Shown: positions 1 through 13,475, counted from the stretch's first letter. The stretch is 64,000 bases of DNA from Mercenaria mercenaria (GCF_021730395.1 NC_069378.1:41429001-41493000); one strand, 5' to 3'. Notes: generated by a model from the letters alone, not told the origin. A program made the numbers and translations.

Positions 1-275
1 AAAAGCTGAGTATTTCTTTCGATTTCAAAATAATGTTTAGTTATTCGTTTCCATTTGATAGACATTGTGATTTTTCAACAATCAAAAAGTTTTAAAACTT
101 ATATGTTTTCGGAAATCATTTATTTCTAATCTATATCTTGCACAATCACGATTGGCTATGACAGGTGTTACTAATTTTACAAAATTTCAGATATATTCCG
201 GCTAAGTATATATTTGTAATTTCACAACTGTTCTGTCGTTCTCTGTGGGTTAGTGACCAAAATGAATACATACAT
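1..275. repeat. Dispersed repeat, copy 1 (partner at 35039-35280)
   Basis: From the window start, the sequence matches 35039-35280 in the same orientation, including 'cacaatcacgattggctatg' and 'ggctaagtatata', with small indels. The left end lies outside the window. No coding content. Confidence 0.75.
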
Positions 276-679
276 ACCATACCTGCGCACGTGCACAGGT
301 ATCATTCCATACATGAGCACGTGAAAATAATGTTAGATATGTTCAAACTGTACATAAAGTTTATTTAATGCCATGTTATTGTCCGTAAGTATTGGCATTC
401 ATGAATAATTCTCGGTGTCTGAAGCTAAATAGCGATAAAAATATTGCGTATATATTTTTCTTTATAATTTTCGCAATGTCACGCATGCGCAAATAGCTGT
501 GCAAACGATTCGTTCAGCTTCCAATCGGTATTATGGGTTCGGCTCCTGCGTAGGACTTTTTTCCCAAATTGTATCAATTTAACAGGTAAAAATATTGCCA
601 CGCTTATCTGATCAAACCTTATGGTCTATTTTTGGAAAAAAAATAGCCATTATGGAAAATGTAGAATAAAACATATTTA

Positions 680-1031
680 AGGTACTTCCGCAATCTTGAA
701 TTTAGAATGACCTTCATCTGCGGTGCGAAAATATAGTGAACCGAAACTTTCAAATGCAGCTGTTCCATAGCACAAAAACAACTCTGTTTGCAAGAGCTCA
801 ACTAAAAGTAACTGTATAAAAAGTAAAACTGAAATTTGGAAATAAACAAAGCAGATATTTTACCTGTAATATTCCAAATTTTTGGTAACATTTATAAATC
901 ATTTTCAATTACTTTATTAAAATATCATGAATGGCAAAAGTTAGTTCAAAGTTTCAATTAATGCACAGGAGAATTGCCTTTAAGTTACTAAACAGAACTA
1001 AACTTATTCCAAAATCTGTTTTCAAATCAAG
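680..1031. repeat. Dispersed repeat, copy 1 (partner at 48779-49124)
   Basis: Begins TTAAGGTACTTCCGCAATC and runs for ~350 bp closely matching 48779-49124 (for example 'gcagctgttccatagcac' and 'atggcaaaagttagttc'). The same terminal 17-mer occurs inverted at about 51234-51252, ahead of unrelated sequence, so it may be a transposon end. Confidence 0.75.
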
Positions 1032-2944
1032 CTAAATAACTTAAGCTGAACAATTTGGCTTTACGGGTCTAAAGAAGAAGATTGTTAATTTTATAATTTA
1101 AAAGTTCTTTCCATTTGTTTGTTATGAAATGGGATTCTTAGAACAATTTTAGACTATACATAAAACATCCATACCAAGTTTCATGAACTTCAACCGAGTA
1201 GTTTCAGAGGAGATGTTGTTTGAAGAAAAGTATGAAAGGCAGTGAGTGATCTCTTTGTAAAACATATTTTCCTTTTGGTCAGTCTTAGAAGAACGTAACA
1301 GAATTAAGCTGGCAATCTTCATCTCGCCTCATTTTTTTCTACTGACAGATGCGGGTCTCGCATGCAATGACGTAACTGGAATATTCAAGATTCGAATTCG
1401 AGGTCAAATATTACACCATAACTTTGTTGCGTTGAAAATACGCACACACCGAAAACTTCATACAGTAGTATGATTGATTAAATTGTGTAAAAATGAGTGA
1501 GGTGTGCAAGTGAATAACGTTTTCTGTTTTAAACCTATATATAAAAAACACACACCCCGCAGTTTGATAAAGAAATGAGTCGTTAAGACAATTATACGGC
1601 ATTAAAAGATAAATATAGAATCCGTTCGGGCATGGAGGATACAAAACGCAACCAGAGTCAAATGGACAATTGGTATGCTTGTAATGGAAAGATATACTAG
1701 TTTGTGTATATTATAAATTCTTCGGCAAAATACATTAAAACCACCTCAGTTAAAAGTTGGACGCCGTTTCAAAAGGGTCAGTAACCATATTTGGAAACAG
1801 TATAACTGTAGATTTATATGCGTTTATGGCTTACAAACCTAACAAAATGTCCACTTGTCGGGCGGGGCAGTGTAAATGAAGTAAGACCCCTCTTTGTTGA
1901 CTTCTAGGACTGATGACCAAAGGATAATATTTAAGGGTATATTTCTCGGAAGCACAGAGCACCACAAACAGCCTCAGAGCCACGCATTTGCAAAGTTAGC
2001 AGATTGTGTAAAGTATAGCCTATTAATATCATAAATGTAAGATCTCCGTATTCACCAAAAATTTCAGTCATTTTAGAGGATAATTTTAAGTATAAGTTGG
2101 AACGACTTAGCAAAATTTAAGAACATATTTTCAGCGTCAGTTACAATAACTTTTATATAACTTATTAATAAGTGAAATTAAAGTACAAATTAACATTTTA
2201 TTGACAAACAAAGAAATTGTCGTTCCGCGCCAGATATGAAATGCCGAACAAAAGCAGATGCAAGAACAGTAAATTTTTTACTTTACATAAGAAATAGGTA
2301 ACAAGAAATACAGGTCAGTATAAGATGGTGACATAGAAAACAACTGTATTTCATATTTCATAAGCTGTAATAGTGAGTACGAAGATATACCCATTTCCCA
2401 ACATCAGTCCCTATTAAGTCTACAACGGGCTTATTTGAAATCGGCCACGGAGACCCCACGTAAACTACGTGACTAGTATATTGATATTGTATATAATGAC
2501 CATAACTTTCATGATTACACTTTTTACCCTCACGGTATAAAAAATGCGTTTATACATGTCTAAATCCAATTGGTAACCTAAATACTTCCAGTCATTCATA
2601 ATTGTAATTGTGTTCACAATTATTAGCAAGTTGAACGTTGTTCATAACTATGTAGACTTTCGTTAGGCTTTTATGTTAACTATTTCGCCCGTACGCAGAA
2701 TCTTCAAATAGATTATTGGCTGTTAATTGATTAACTTTTGATTCTTTTAAACTAAGGGACACTGTTCAAAACTTCTTATCAAAAATGAATTTAGAATAGT
2801 TCTTTCCCTTGTTATCTATATATTCAATGAAGTCAGTACTTTATTTTTTAAGATGTTTTCTGTGTTTTTGTCATGTCAATACGCAGCATTCATTTGAATA
2901 GTTTTTAAAATTTTCGACAATATATCTGCTGTTATGTATCACAG
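1032..2944. other. No recognisable feature
   Basis: AT-rich sequence with short frames only; no motif, splice structure or repeat pair recognised. Confidence 0.5.
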
Positions 2945-3018
2945 ACACTTGGGGTCAGGACCCCACCCTCCTCTGCCACTGCCTACCGTTAGCTATTTTG
3001 GGTCCTGACCTCAAGTGT
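2945..3018. repeat. Short hairpin (imperfect palindrome)
   Basis: ACACTTGGGGTCAGGACCC pairs with GGGTCCTGACCTCAAGTGT across a ~36-base loop, one base unpaired per arm. Likely a small MITE remnant. Confidence 0.7.
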
Positions 3019-3836
3019 TTTTATCTATATATTGAATAATAATTGCCTATATCTAGTACTACATTTCAAACTTGTACTTGTATGCCTACTTACAATAAGT
3101 AGCTTCAGATTTGAATTTTAAGTTCGTTTTTTGCATTTATTTTTTTGTAGCTTATTCCAGGCCATGTTAACGATACGGATCATTGATTTTCAATAGAACA
3201 TAAAAATAAGACGAATTGCAACGATGATTTTCTGCCGTTGTACGTTTTACTGAAGCACATATACTGATACCAGGTTTACCTTCCACGTTTCATAAGCGTC
3301 TGATTGTAGAGCGTCAGCCTTATACCCAGTCGGGAACCAGGACATGTAGCACACTAAATCTATCTTGCCTACTCAGGTTATACCTCTGATAATTATACAT
3401 GTTTTTCTCATTATTTCAGTGCAATTTTACTGATCGACATTTGGTAAAACTAGTGCACAACGTTTGAGGCCCCACAACACAATTTTCACATGCAAAGTAT
3501 TTGTGTATATAATTCAATGTTAATGCATTAATTTTGCCCGAAAAATGTAATGGACACAATTAGGTACTGGATATTAAATTTCTGTAATCAAAACTGCATA
3601 TAGTCATATCACTTTTGTCTTATCTTAAATTGATGGTTAAACAAATTTTTGTAACTTCTAAAAATAGTGGTGGCAAGAACATTTTGTAAATGTGGGCTTT
3701 AAAACTGATTTGCCACTTGCATCATCTACATTTATAAACTGCGTTTTGCTGTAGATTAGGTAAATTTAGATGTTTTTCTAGTTGCATATATGATATCTGA
3801 AACTTGATGAAAAGTGAACGACAGCTTATTATACGC
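3019..3836. other. No recognisable feature
   Basis: AT-rich; nothing supported. A stretch near 3300 ('tgtagagcgtcagcctta') faintly resembles a tRNA head but has no B box. Confidence 0.45.
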
Positions 3837-4294
3837 CCGAAGGGACGTATTATGTTATATATAAAAACTTAACAAAAAACTGCTGAGTCAAGAAAGGGGC
3901 ATAATTTTGTAAAAGAGTTAAATAGAGTTATGGAACCTACGCAATGTAAGGCAGTTTATCACAGTGAATAAGTGTGTGAAATTTAAATCCATTCCCACAA
4001 GTGGTTACTGAGATACCAGCTTACATACAAAACCTTAACCAAAAATTTCTAAGTCCAAAAAGGGACATAATTTTGTAAGAAAGCAAAATAGAGTTATGGA
4101 ACCTGTGCAATGTAAGTCAATTTATCACAGTGAATAAGTGCGTGAAGTTTCAATCCATTCTCACAATTGGTTACTGAGATACCAGCTTACATACAAAACC
4201 TAAACCAAAATGGGACGCCGACGCGGACGCCGACGCAGACGCCGACGCACGGGCGAGTCCAATAGCTCTACTATTCTATGAATAGTCGAGCTAA
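3837..4294. repeat. Dispersed repeat with a ~180-bp tandem dimer and GACGCC tail
   Basis: Two units of ~180 bp sharing 'atagagttatggaacct' and 'ggttactgagataccagctt' are followed by a GACGCCGACGC tract (about 4209-4247) and 'gtcgagctaaaa'. The same kind of tail occurs at 11430-11490, so this is one repeat style with a polymorphic GC tract. Confidence 0.75.
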
Positions 4295-5029
4295 AAAATA
4301 TATTTCATGTTTTATGATAAGTTCTGTTACTATTGTCTGACATTGTATGCATTCAGGATAATCTTTCCTAAAGATAAAAGCATATTGTTCTTTTTAAATG
4401 CACTATGAGAAATATGCCTTATTTTCCTACTTAAGGTGCGATAGGTTAAAAAGCAGTGCATAAACAAATAAGTCATTTGCCAATTCCATTTTGTACTGCT
4501 TAAATATGAACCAAAGTAACAAGTTCTGTTGTCATCAATGAATCTTAAGTTCATATTGTTGTTCATTCTAAATCAGCTTAACCTATCACTGTTAATATCA
4601 ATCACTACTAAATTGTCACCATACTGCTACATTAAATTCGTGATCAGTCAATCAAAATCAGAACATAATTCTATCAAATTCTTGGATCTGAAATGATAAT
4701 AAGTACCATAACTGTTTGGAATTTCCGATACCTCAACACTTTATAAGAGATAATGAATTAAACTAAGTGATCATCACTGGCTAATTTATTACATAAAACT
4801 ATCATGTATTTAATATTTCACACATCTAACATATATGATTATTAATATATGTTAAAGCCAGAAGTTTTTCCTGTAACTTTTGTAATAGTAAACTGGTGAA
4901 ACACATTATATAAATAATTGGCTCTGTGCTATTCATCAATTGCTCTACACAAAACAAAAGGACCCTGAAGACATTGTATTGCTTACCTTACCTAGTTCTT
5001 ACCCCAGATAACCCGTTATCTCATTTGGC
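4295..5029. other. No recognisable feature
   Basis: AT-rich sequence without recognised genes or repeats. Confidence 0.45.
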
Positions 5030-6846
5030 ATAGATTTCACAGGGACACACACTTTGACTATGTTTAGGTAATTAAAATCAGGTAGATCATTAACAATTTT
5101 TTTCATTGATCAGACCTAGTTACATAGTTTTTGACCTCAAGTACCCCGCATTTTAACTTGACATGCATAACATATGGACAAGTGTTCAAACACAGATTAA
5201 TGACGATCAGGTTGAAAACTTGACATCTAGTTTCAACTAACTATTACTTTGATTTGACGTATTGACCTACCTTTTTCTCAAACGATCCAGTTTCAAGTTT
5301 TCTCAGATTTTAAACGGATCAACTTTCCAACCAAGTTTCATATAGATCAGATAGAAAATGTGGCATTTTGAGTGTCATCAATTTATTTTTATAATTTGAC
5401 ATAGATGAACTTGTTTTGACCCGGATAGTCAAGTTTCAAGATTTCATAGAGACAAAAATTCTAACAAAGTTTTATGAAAATCAACCAGAATAGTGGCCAC
5501 TAAAGTGTGAATAATGTTTTTCTATGATTTGACATAGTGACCTTGTTTTTGACCCAGATAGTCAAGTTTCAAGATTTCACAGAGACAAAAATTCTAACAA
5601 AGGTTTATGACGATCAGGCAGAATAATGGCCTCTAAAGTGTTAAAAATGTTTTTCTATTATTTGACATAGTGACCTTAATTTTGACCAAGATAGTCAAGT
5701 TTCAAGATTACATAGAGACATAAATTCTAACAAAGGTTTATTAAGATCAAGCCGGATAGTGGCCTCCTGAGTGTTAAAAATGTTTTCTATGATTTGAATT
5801 AGTATTCTAGTTTTTGACTAAGTCATCCGTTTTTTAATTTGATTTGACCTACTTTTCAAATAGACAAACTTCTGGTAGAGATTAATGATGATCAAGTAGA
5901 AAATATGGTATCTAGAGTGCAAACAAGATTTTCTATGATTTCACCGAGTTTATGACCTCAGGTAAGTTTTGAATCTGGCTTAGATTTCAAAGCGTTAAGC
6001 ATTTTGCCATTTGTATAAGCAATATTTTTCTATGAGTTGACCTAGAGACCTAGTTTAAGATCTCGGGTAAAATAGTTCCGAACTTGTCCTAAATTTAATA
6101 GAGACAAACATTCTGATAATGCATTAAGATGCTCTCAAGTAGAAAATGTTAACAAGCTCTTTAAATAATTTGAACTAGTGACATAATTGCTGTTCTCATA
6201 TGGCACAGTTTTAAACTTAACCTAGATTACACAGAGACAAACCTAGTGATAGGGGTTTTGATTTTAAATATTCCTGTTTAATACTTTATCTAGATTTCAT
6301 GATACTAAACTTCTGATAAAGCTTAAAAATCAAACAGAAAATATTGCAAAATATTGCCTTTAGAGTGTCAAAAAGTGTTTTTCTACGAATTTTGTTTCAA
6401 ATTTGACCTTGATTTCATATGGACAAAGTTTCGAAAAGATAAAACAGAAGGGGTTGTCTCTTGAGCGCTTACAAAGGTTTCTCTATGATTTGACTTAGTG
6501 GCCTAGTTTTATATCTCAGATAACCAAGTTTTGAACTTGTCCTTGATGTTATGCAGACAAACATTCTGACAAAGTTCCAGAAAGATGATATAGAGAATAA
6601 GACCTCTAGGATGTTAACAAGACTTTACTATAAACTGACCCAGTGACCTAGCAGTTGACCCAAAATGACCCGATAACGAACTCTTCTAAAGTTATTTTGA
6701 GGATAACATTCTGGCCAAGTATCAATTGAATTAAGCGAATGTGAACAGTCCAATTATTGACGACGGACGACGTCGGATGATGACGAACGACGGAAGAGGT
6801 CGGACATAAGGTGGTAACAATTGCACTTTATGTTCAGGTGAGCTAA
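5030..6846. repeat. Degenerate ~135-bp tandem array, hairpin-capped family
   Basis: Eroded units of 'gacctagtttttgacc...caagtttcaagatttcacagagacaaa...ggcctctaaagtgttaa'. The right end is 'acgacggacgacgtcgg' followed by 'ttcaggtgagctaaaa', the standard 3' terminus of this family. It is the most diverged of five copies in the window, hence probably the oldest. Confidence 0.75.
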
Positions 6847-7261
6847 AACATGTATTATGATGCTACTTTGCATTTATTAAATATATGCGAAAATCTAACA
6901 CGTCAAAAGCGAATACCTCTTCAGAAATTAATACTGACTAGTCTATTCTGCTACATTTAGAGAAGCATGTTGCAAACATACTCCTTGTTAAACTGCAGAA
7001 ACAATAACTGTGATTTATATGAACTAAGAATACAACATAAGTCTTAAGCAGTCATAATACATACAATCAAAATATCAAATGAGGCTCGTTCGTACACAGC
7101 TGTACCTTTACTATTTACTGTTTGATCACTCTGAAACTTCATAGAAATAGTAGTGTATTTGGTTTCCTACTAGTTCATCCTACTGTACTTTCCTAATTCT
7201 CATGGTGCACCTCTACTGATGGCAGCAGCCGTATACTACAGCCTTAATCCTCTGCCCACAT
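6847..7261. other. No recognisable feature
   Basis: No gene or repeat recognised. Confidence 0.4.
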
Positions 7262-7492
7262 CAACCTTTTGTTTGTTTGTTTTGGGTTTAACGCCGTTTT
7301 TTCAACAGTATTTCAGTCATGTAACGGCGGGCAGTTAACCTAATCAGTGTTCCTGGATTCTGTACCAGTACAAACCTGTTCTCCGCAAGTAACTGCCAAC
7401 TTCCCCACATGAATTATCAGAGGTGGAGGACTAATGATTTCAGACATAATGTCGTTTATCAAATAGTCACGGAGAACATACGCCTCGCCCGA
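7262..7492 (-). repeat. tRNA-derived SINE body, head truncated
   Basis: The reverse complement runs '...gcgaggcgtatgttctccgtgac' ... 'ctggtacagaatccaggaac' ... 'aacggcgttaaaccc', a bivalve SINE body and tail. The remaining head sequence (cctcgcccgagga) is the end of the tRNA-like region preserved at 52284-52355, so this copy has lost most of its promoter head. Confidence 0.65.
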
Positions 7493-8353
7493 GGATCACA
7501 TCAACCTGGATAGTCACCTATATCGCGTGCGAACTGATGACAGGGACCATTATTACTTCAAGGAATCCTAGTGCATTTTAGAAGGAAACACATGTTCTAT
7601 TTAGACTTTGTAAACGTATCCTTTTTTTATGATAAAATTTTACAGGAGGCTGTAAACCTACTGATGAACTTCCTTTACCTCCTGTCTTGTCTGAAATACC
7701 GCCTGTATTTCACTATTTAATATAAACCCCTAAATTTGAATCCCATTGCATAAGGGAAAGTATTCAATGGTAGAACTACTTGTATTAGTTGCGACGTTCA
7801 ATGCAACATAAAGACTCATTTTGACTGAAATAACAGTAAACATGTAGGGACAATACGCTTTTTGTATCAATGTCTGCAGATTCACGCGGGAATGTTTGCG
7901 ACAGAGACCGAAGGTCGATATAACAAACATATCCCATGGGCTTCTGCAGACGTAAATACACAGAACAAACGTGTACTGTTGCTATTTTTGCATATAACAG
8001 GACACGACGACTAAATGTAATACTTACATATGTGATGACGTTGCGATTCCAGAGCATTATTTAATTATCGTTCTGTTTTTCTTGAAAACTTTAAACATGA
8101 TTTACAAATCCATAACCGGGACCTTGACATCAACAACACTACCAAACGCATGTACAGAAGGTTTTTACACGGTCTTTCATATTTCTCGTTATTACAAACA
8201 TGATTCTGCGAGAAATTAGATAAAAAACATACCGACTGATACTTCCAAAAACATTAATATAATTCCTAAAAAAAAAAAACCCGCTCAAGTTACACGCAAT
8301 ATAATACATTCAGAGTTATCGACAAAAACTGAACGACGCTAATGTTACAAAAA
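7493..8353. other. No recognisable feature
   Basis: Short overlapping minus-strand frames near 7730-8057 show no domain and no splice-supported structure. Confidence 0.4.
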
Positions 8354-9970
8354 GAGGGTCATGATGACCCCGGATCGCTCACCTGGTTAGTATGAGATAC
8401 ATGTTTCAAATGTCAAACTGATGCTAAAATGTTAAGAAAGTAGGTCAGTAGGTCATATTTATGGCCTATGAAGTCAGTTTTAAGATAAGTATGCAAAACT
8501 GTATATGTCATCCAAATTTCATGACTGTATCTTACAAAACAAGAAAGTAGGTGACTGAAATTCAGTTTTAAGATCAGTCTGCAAAACTGTACATGTTGTC
8601 CTAATTTCAAGGCTTTATCTTAAAAAACAAGAAAGTAGGTCAGTAGGCCATATTCATGGTCACTGAAAGTCAGTTTTAAGATCGGTGTGCAAAACTGTAC
8701 ATGTCAAATTTCAAGGCTGTATCTTAAGAAAACAAAAAAGTAGGCCAGTATTTTACATTCCACATCACCCAGATTCATGAACTGAACTAAAGATCATCAA
8801 GGTTAACATTTTGACCAAGTTTCGTGAAGATACAGTCATAAATGTGGCCTCTAGAGTGTTAACAAACTTTTCACTTGATTTAACCTGATGACCTAGCTTT
8901 TGATCCTACCTGACCCAGATTTAAAGCTGACCTAAAGATCATCAAGATTAACATTCTGATAAAGTTTCATAGAGATATTGTCAAAAATGTGGCCTCTACA
9001 ATATTAACAATCTTTTCCTTTTTATCTTACCTGGTGACCTAGTTTTTAACCCCACAAGACCCAGATTTTAACTTGACCTAAAGATCACCAAGATAATTAT
9101 TCTAACAATGTTTCATAGAGATACTTCATAAATATGGCCTCTTCAGTGTTAACAAGGTTTTCCTTTGATTTGACCTGGTGACCTAGATTTTTACCCTTCT
9201 AACCTAGATTTAAACTTGGCTTAAAAATCATTCTGATTAACATTCTGACCAAGTTTCATTAACTAAAACTTAAAGATATGGTTACAAATGTGGCCTCTAG
9301 TGTGCTAACTAGCTTTTCCTTTGATTTGACCTGGTGACCTAGATTTTTATTCCACCTAACCCAGATTTAAGCTTTACCTGAAAATCATCAGGATTAATAT
9401 TTTGACAAGTTTCATCAAAATATGTCCATAAATGTGGCCTCCAGGGTGCTAAATAGCTTTTCATTTGATTTGACCGGGAGAACTAGTTTTTGATCCCACC
9501 CGCCTCAGATTCAAACTTGACCTAAAGATCATAAAGATTAACATTCTGACCAAGTTTTATGAAGATAAGTCATAAATGTGGCCTCTAGCGTGTTAAATAG
9601 CTTTTCCTTTGATTTGACCTGGTGACCTAAATTTTGACTCCACCTGACCCAGGTTTAATCTTGACCTAAAGATTATCAAGATTAACATTCTGACCAGGTT
9701 TTACAGAGATATTGTTATAAATGTGGCCTCTACAGTGTTAACAATATTTTCCTTTGATTTGACCTGGTGACCTAGTTTTCGACCCCAGATAACCCAATAT
9801 CAAACCCATACAAGTCTTTATTGAGGGTATCATTCTGGCTAGGCTTCATTAAGATTGAGCCAAAATTGTGACCTCTAGAGTGTTTACAGTCAAATTGTTG
9901 ACGGACGACAACGGACACAGGGCGACCACAAAAGCTCACCTTGAGCACTTCGTGCTCAGGTGTGCTAAAA
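8354..9970. repeat. ~135-bp tandem array, hairpin-capped family, complete copy
   Basis: Starts with the palindrome GGGTCATGATGACCC (8356-8370), continues as about ten units of 'gacctagtttttgacccc...attctgaccaagtttcat...tgtggcctctagagtgtta', and ends with a stem-loop CTTGAGCAC-TTC-GTGCTCAGG and 'gctaaaaa'. The short frames in it are by-products of the repeat. Confidence 0.85.
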
Positions 9971-10498
9971 AGGCGTAAACAAGAGGGAAACACGGGTAAA
10001 TACATTTTTGGAGGCATTGCGTTATGGGTTGGTAACTGATATAGCTAAACATTCTATGGAATAGATTGGATATTTTATGATACAAGAAGAGGTTATTATG
10101 AAAGAAACAAGACTCAGATAACAGTCTGCGCACGGGTATATGTCCATCCCATGAAAAACATTTAAAAAGTAAAAACAATGCATTAACAGCACGAGTGTCA
10201 TTTTGGCAAAATTGTAATTATTAAGTAATATCACACTTCTGTGTGTCAAATATTCTACAGAGTTGTGCAAGCAACACATATTTCCATTATAAAGTCCTTT
10301 AACGGTCTTACAATACTAAATTTGATATTAAGTTTCCACTAAAAATTGTATTTGAGAAAAAAGTAAATATTCATGATTCTGCTGGTTTGACTGTTTTCAA
10401 TTTTCAATTATGTTTTGAGTAATATTACATTTGTTGAGCTTTTCATTGTCGTGCATTTTACATGTACTTCCTTGATACATAACGGGGTAGAAATAAAA

Positions 10499-10830
10499 CA
10501 AGAGGGCCATGATGGCCCTATATCTCTCATCAGAGTTGATCTTACCTACTGACCTAGTTTTTGAACCCACATTACCCAGTTTCAAATTTGACTTGGAGAT
10601 CATCAATGCAAACATTCTGACAAAGTTTCATAAAGACTGGATCACAACTGTGGCCTTTAGAGCGTTCACAATCTTTTCCTTTGATCTGACCGGGTGACCT
10701 AGTTTTTTATCCCACATGACACAGAGATCACCAAGACAAACATTCTGACTCAAACTTAAACTCAAACTTAGACAATGACCGCTAACAATAGCTCACCTTG
10801 AGCACTTTGTGCTCTGGTCAGTTAATAAAA
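10499..10830. repeat. Hairpin-capped tandem family, short copy (~2 units)
   Basis: The 5' palindrome GGGCCATGATGGCCC (10504-10518), about two units, and the 3' stem-loop GAGCAC-TTT-GTGCTC. Same ends as the longer copies but far fewer units: unit number varies while the caps are kept. Confidence 0.85.
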
Positions 10831-11169
10831 GACAATCAATGACAGTAAATAGACAGAATATAGTTATGCGATCTCAGTCAAATTGCAGTATCAGTAAGGT
10901 CGGAATAGTGGGTATGGAGTAATTTAGCCATTCACAGCCTTTAAATACTCCGAACCATATCGCCGAATTGCCTTAAAAGTTTATTTTGCGGATATTGTAC
11001 ATGTAATAGTCTACAAAAACTTGAAAACTGTATAACTTGAAGGTATTCAACCGCTACTCTATACCTACTTTTTTGATTTAGATTATAGGAAATAATTAAT
11101 GAGACAGAAAGGGTAGACAATCTTTATCATTACGTCGACTACAGTTTGTTTGAAAAGGCAAATAATAAT

Positions 11170-11495
11170 GAGTTGTCCATAAGACAGCAAGCACGACTTT
11201 TCTCAGTGCTCGACTCTGAATTAGATTTTTTGCCAGTAAACACTTTATAAATTTTTAACAAACAAAATCTAAATTAAAAACGGGCATAACTCTGTCAAAA
11301 TTCAAATCAGAGTAATGGGGATTGCTTCTCCTGGTTTACACTTTGATAGTAAATAAATATTTTAAGTTTCAAGTCAAAAGCTTTGATAGCAACAGAGATA
11401 TTTGATTTTACCAAAAAGTTTAACCGACGGCGAGGCCGACGCCGACGCCGGGGTGAGTGTAATAGCACAACGTTTTCCTCGAAAAGTCGAGCTAA
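11170..11495. repeat. Dispersed 'gggcataactctgtc' repeat, copy 1 (partner at 19341-19700)
   Basis: Shares 'agacagcaagc', 'gacttttctcagtgct', 'aaattcaaatcagagtaat' and 'aagtttcaagtcaaaa' with 19341-19700. Ends in a GACGCC tract and 'gtcgagctaaa'. Confidence 0.75.
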
Positions 11496-11804
11496 ATATT
11501 CTGGTACTTTTAGTGCATTTAAAAGTAATGTGTGGCTAAATTTTGCTTTTTATGACCCGTTAAATTTTTTTTCAATAACATTTAAACTTTATATGCCATG
11601 TTTCTTAGCTTACAATTCGGGCATTTAACTGGGACGAGTCGTGACTATGTATTACATACCCCTTTAATGCCATTGCGTTTGTACTTTTGATTTTAATAAC
11701 GTAGAAACTTCTTAACATTAAAGATGTGCTATAAACGGAAACATTACTTTTTAAAGGAATTTAAAAATCGTTTGAATGTTTGTTAGATTTGATTCAAGTA
11801 TTCT

Positions 11805-12959
11805 TTATGTTTTCGGATGAAACAAAAATAAATTGTCAGAGGTGCCTCTTAAGTACGCTGCCATAGTACCAAAGCCGCTACGTGTTAAAAGTAGTGTGTC
11901 ACATAGAGTTAGAATTGACTGCTCCGAAAGTGCTGTATACAATCCCTCACAAGCTTCTTTTGTGAAATGTTTTAGCTTTCCTAGCCGGTCAACATGAACA
12001 ATTGTTCGATTTATTTTAATGTATGATTTAAATCTGGTTTCAGCATGTCTTTTTGTATCTTCTGAATCGGAAGCAATATAAATGACATATTTTCGGACAT
12101 CATCGTACTTTTCCAAAAAGTCAAATATCACAGTCTCATTTGAATATCCCCTAGGACGTGTTTCGTCCTCTGGAATGCTTGGATTTTTCCCAATTCGAAT
12201 ATGACTACATACTAAATGCCTCCCTAGTATTTTATTATCATAGAATTGTACAACATCCTTCAATAGTCTTTGGTTTGGCTTAAACAGAGTATGCAGTACT
12301 AAATGTATTGCTTCTTCATTTGTAATATTCATCAACCATTTAAGTCGTGATCTAGCTTGTTTATGTTGTCTTATCCCGTCGATTGCATGGGCGTTTAATC
12401 GTAAAACTACTACTTGTTTTGTCCAGTTTCTGTCAAAATTGAAACTTTTAACTTGATTCCGGAATTTCTTTGTATTTCCATTAACATACTTTAATTCAAT
12501 GAAGTTTGTCTTTGGGACAGTCTTCAGAAAGTCAGTACACATTGACCAATTGTAAATATTTGACAAGAGAAAGTTGTTTAGCTCGCACGGAGTTGTCATA
12601 TCGACGACAAAAGTCCTATTTGTAAGTAATGCCAGGAGAAAAGAGGACACAATTCCTTTCTGACGGTCAGCCAAACCTCCACATAAACTCGAGGAATCAC
12701 ATTTGAATACCAAAAACCTCTGACTACGGCAGTGCTCTATACTTCTAGGTTTTATATTCCCTAGGTTGTCATCTGTCAACAAACGGCCGCCTTTATAAAC
12801 TGAGTGATTTGTAAGATGTTCGTTCCAGACACGATGCTCAAGCTGTTGTATGGCAGAATTGTGCTGTCTTCTAATGAAGTGATTTCCGTTTCCAATTTCA
12901 CGTATGTCCAGTATGTTAAATTGTAGAAATACCATGAACACGAACAAAGCTGCCAATAT
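11805..12959 (-). CDS. Fucosyltransferase-like Golgi glycosyltransferase, large 3' exon
   Basis: Likely transfers a sugar, probably fucose, to a glycan in the Golgi lumen; donor and acceptor are inferred from fold motifs only. Counting from the TTG codon at 12956 (383 residues), the protein shows LCGGLADRQKG (91-101), resembling the N-terminal GDP-fucose fold motif of GT37/GT11-type enzymes, HIRIGK (252-257), like the HxRxG[DK] donor-binding motif, IASDSED (294-300), and CDTLLLTRSGFG (352-363). Seven N-X-S/T sites suit a luminal protein. The frame is open from a splice acceptor (TTATTCAG ending at 12960); the exon begins ATA TTG GCA in phase 0 and encodes a hydrophobic anchor, so the true start lies in an upstream exon or at the in-frame ATG of residue 8. 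It ends HPKT-stop. About 60% identical by eye to the gene at 58965-60176, but lacks that protein's ~18-residue C-terminal tail. No break seen. Another O-fucosyltransferase-fold family of unknown acceptor is possible. Confidence 0.82.
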   Translation of the reverse strand: MLAALFVFMVFLQFNILDIREIGNGNHFIRRQHNSAIQQLEHRVWNEHLTNHSVYKGGRLLTDDNLGNIKPRSIEHCRSQRFLVFKCDSSSLCGGLADRQKGIVSSFLLALLTNRTFVVDMTTPCELNNFLLSNIYNWSMCTDFLKTVPKTNFIELKYVNGNTKKFRNQVKSFNFDRNWTKQVVVLRLNAHAIDGIRQHKQARSRLKWLMNITNEEAIHLVLHTLFKPNQRLLKDVVQFYDNKILGRHLVCSHIRIGKNPSIPEDETRPRGYSNETVIFDFLEKYDDVRKYVIYIASDSEDTKRHAETRFKSYIKINRTIVHVDRLGKLKHFTKEACEGLYTALSEQSILTLCDTLLLTRSGFGTMAAYLRGTSDNLFLFHPKT

Positions 12960-13406
12960 CTGAATAAAGAAAAATTGGTTTAATTATTATATATTATAAC
13001 AAAGTATTGTCTATAAGATGAAAGTCTGGTTATATTCTGTGAAACATATTGTGAAATTCAAGCTAACTAAATTGTAGGTGCTTGTTCAAGCTGAAAAGAC
13101 AATCATTTTTAAGACCCATTATAAAATCTTTGTCAAAGTATATGCTTAAGGAAAAAAATTCAATCAATTACCTAATGATCTAAACGTTTTCAAGATTTAA
13201 CTTTGATGTGCTTTTGTAATTGTTTACATGCTAAAATAACCTCACGTCTCATTTACTTGATACTGACTGCAGAAAGTAAATGGAAAAATGATGTTGTCAA
13301 GCATTACAACGCCCAAATAACTGCAGTTGGATGGATGCACAGTTGCATTCTTGCATTTAGTAAAGACAAATAATTGTAACAGCATTTTAGTCACGAGTGT
13401 AATCAC

Positions 13407-13475
13407 ACATATTAGTAAAGCTCTTTTGTAAATTGCTATCATAAATGTTTTGATATTTTGAATAGTTTCTTTCAT
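13407..13475 (-). other. Candidate first coding exon of the minus-strand glycosyltransferase
   Basis: An ATG at 13475 opens 23 codons ending ...YKRALLIC, followed by a possible donor (GTGATT) at 13406. Joining to the exon at 12959 keeps phase 0 and gives a basic cytosolic tail followed by a continuous hydrophobic stretch (ALLICILAALFVFMVFLQF), the layout of a type II Golgi signal anchor; the intron would be 447 bp and the protein 407 residues. The donor is weak and no transcript supports it, so this is inference. Confidence 0.35.
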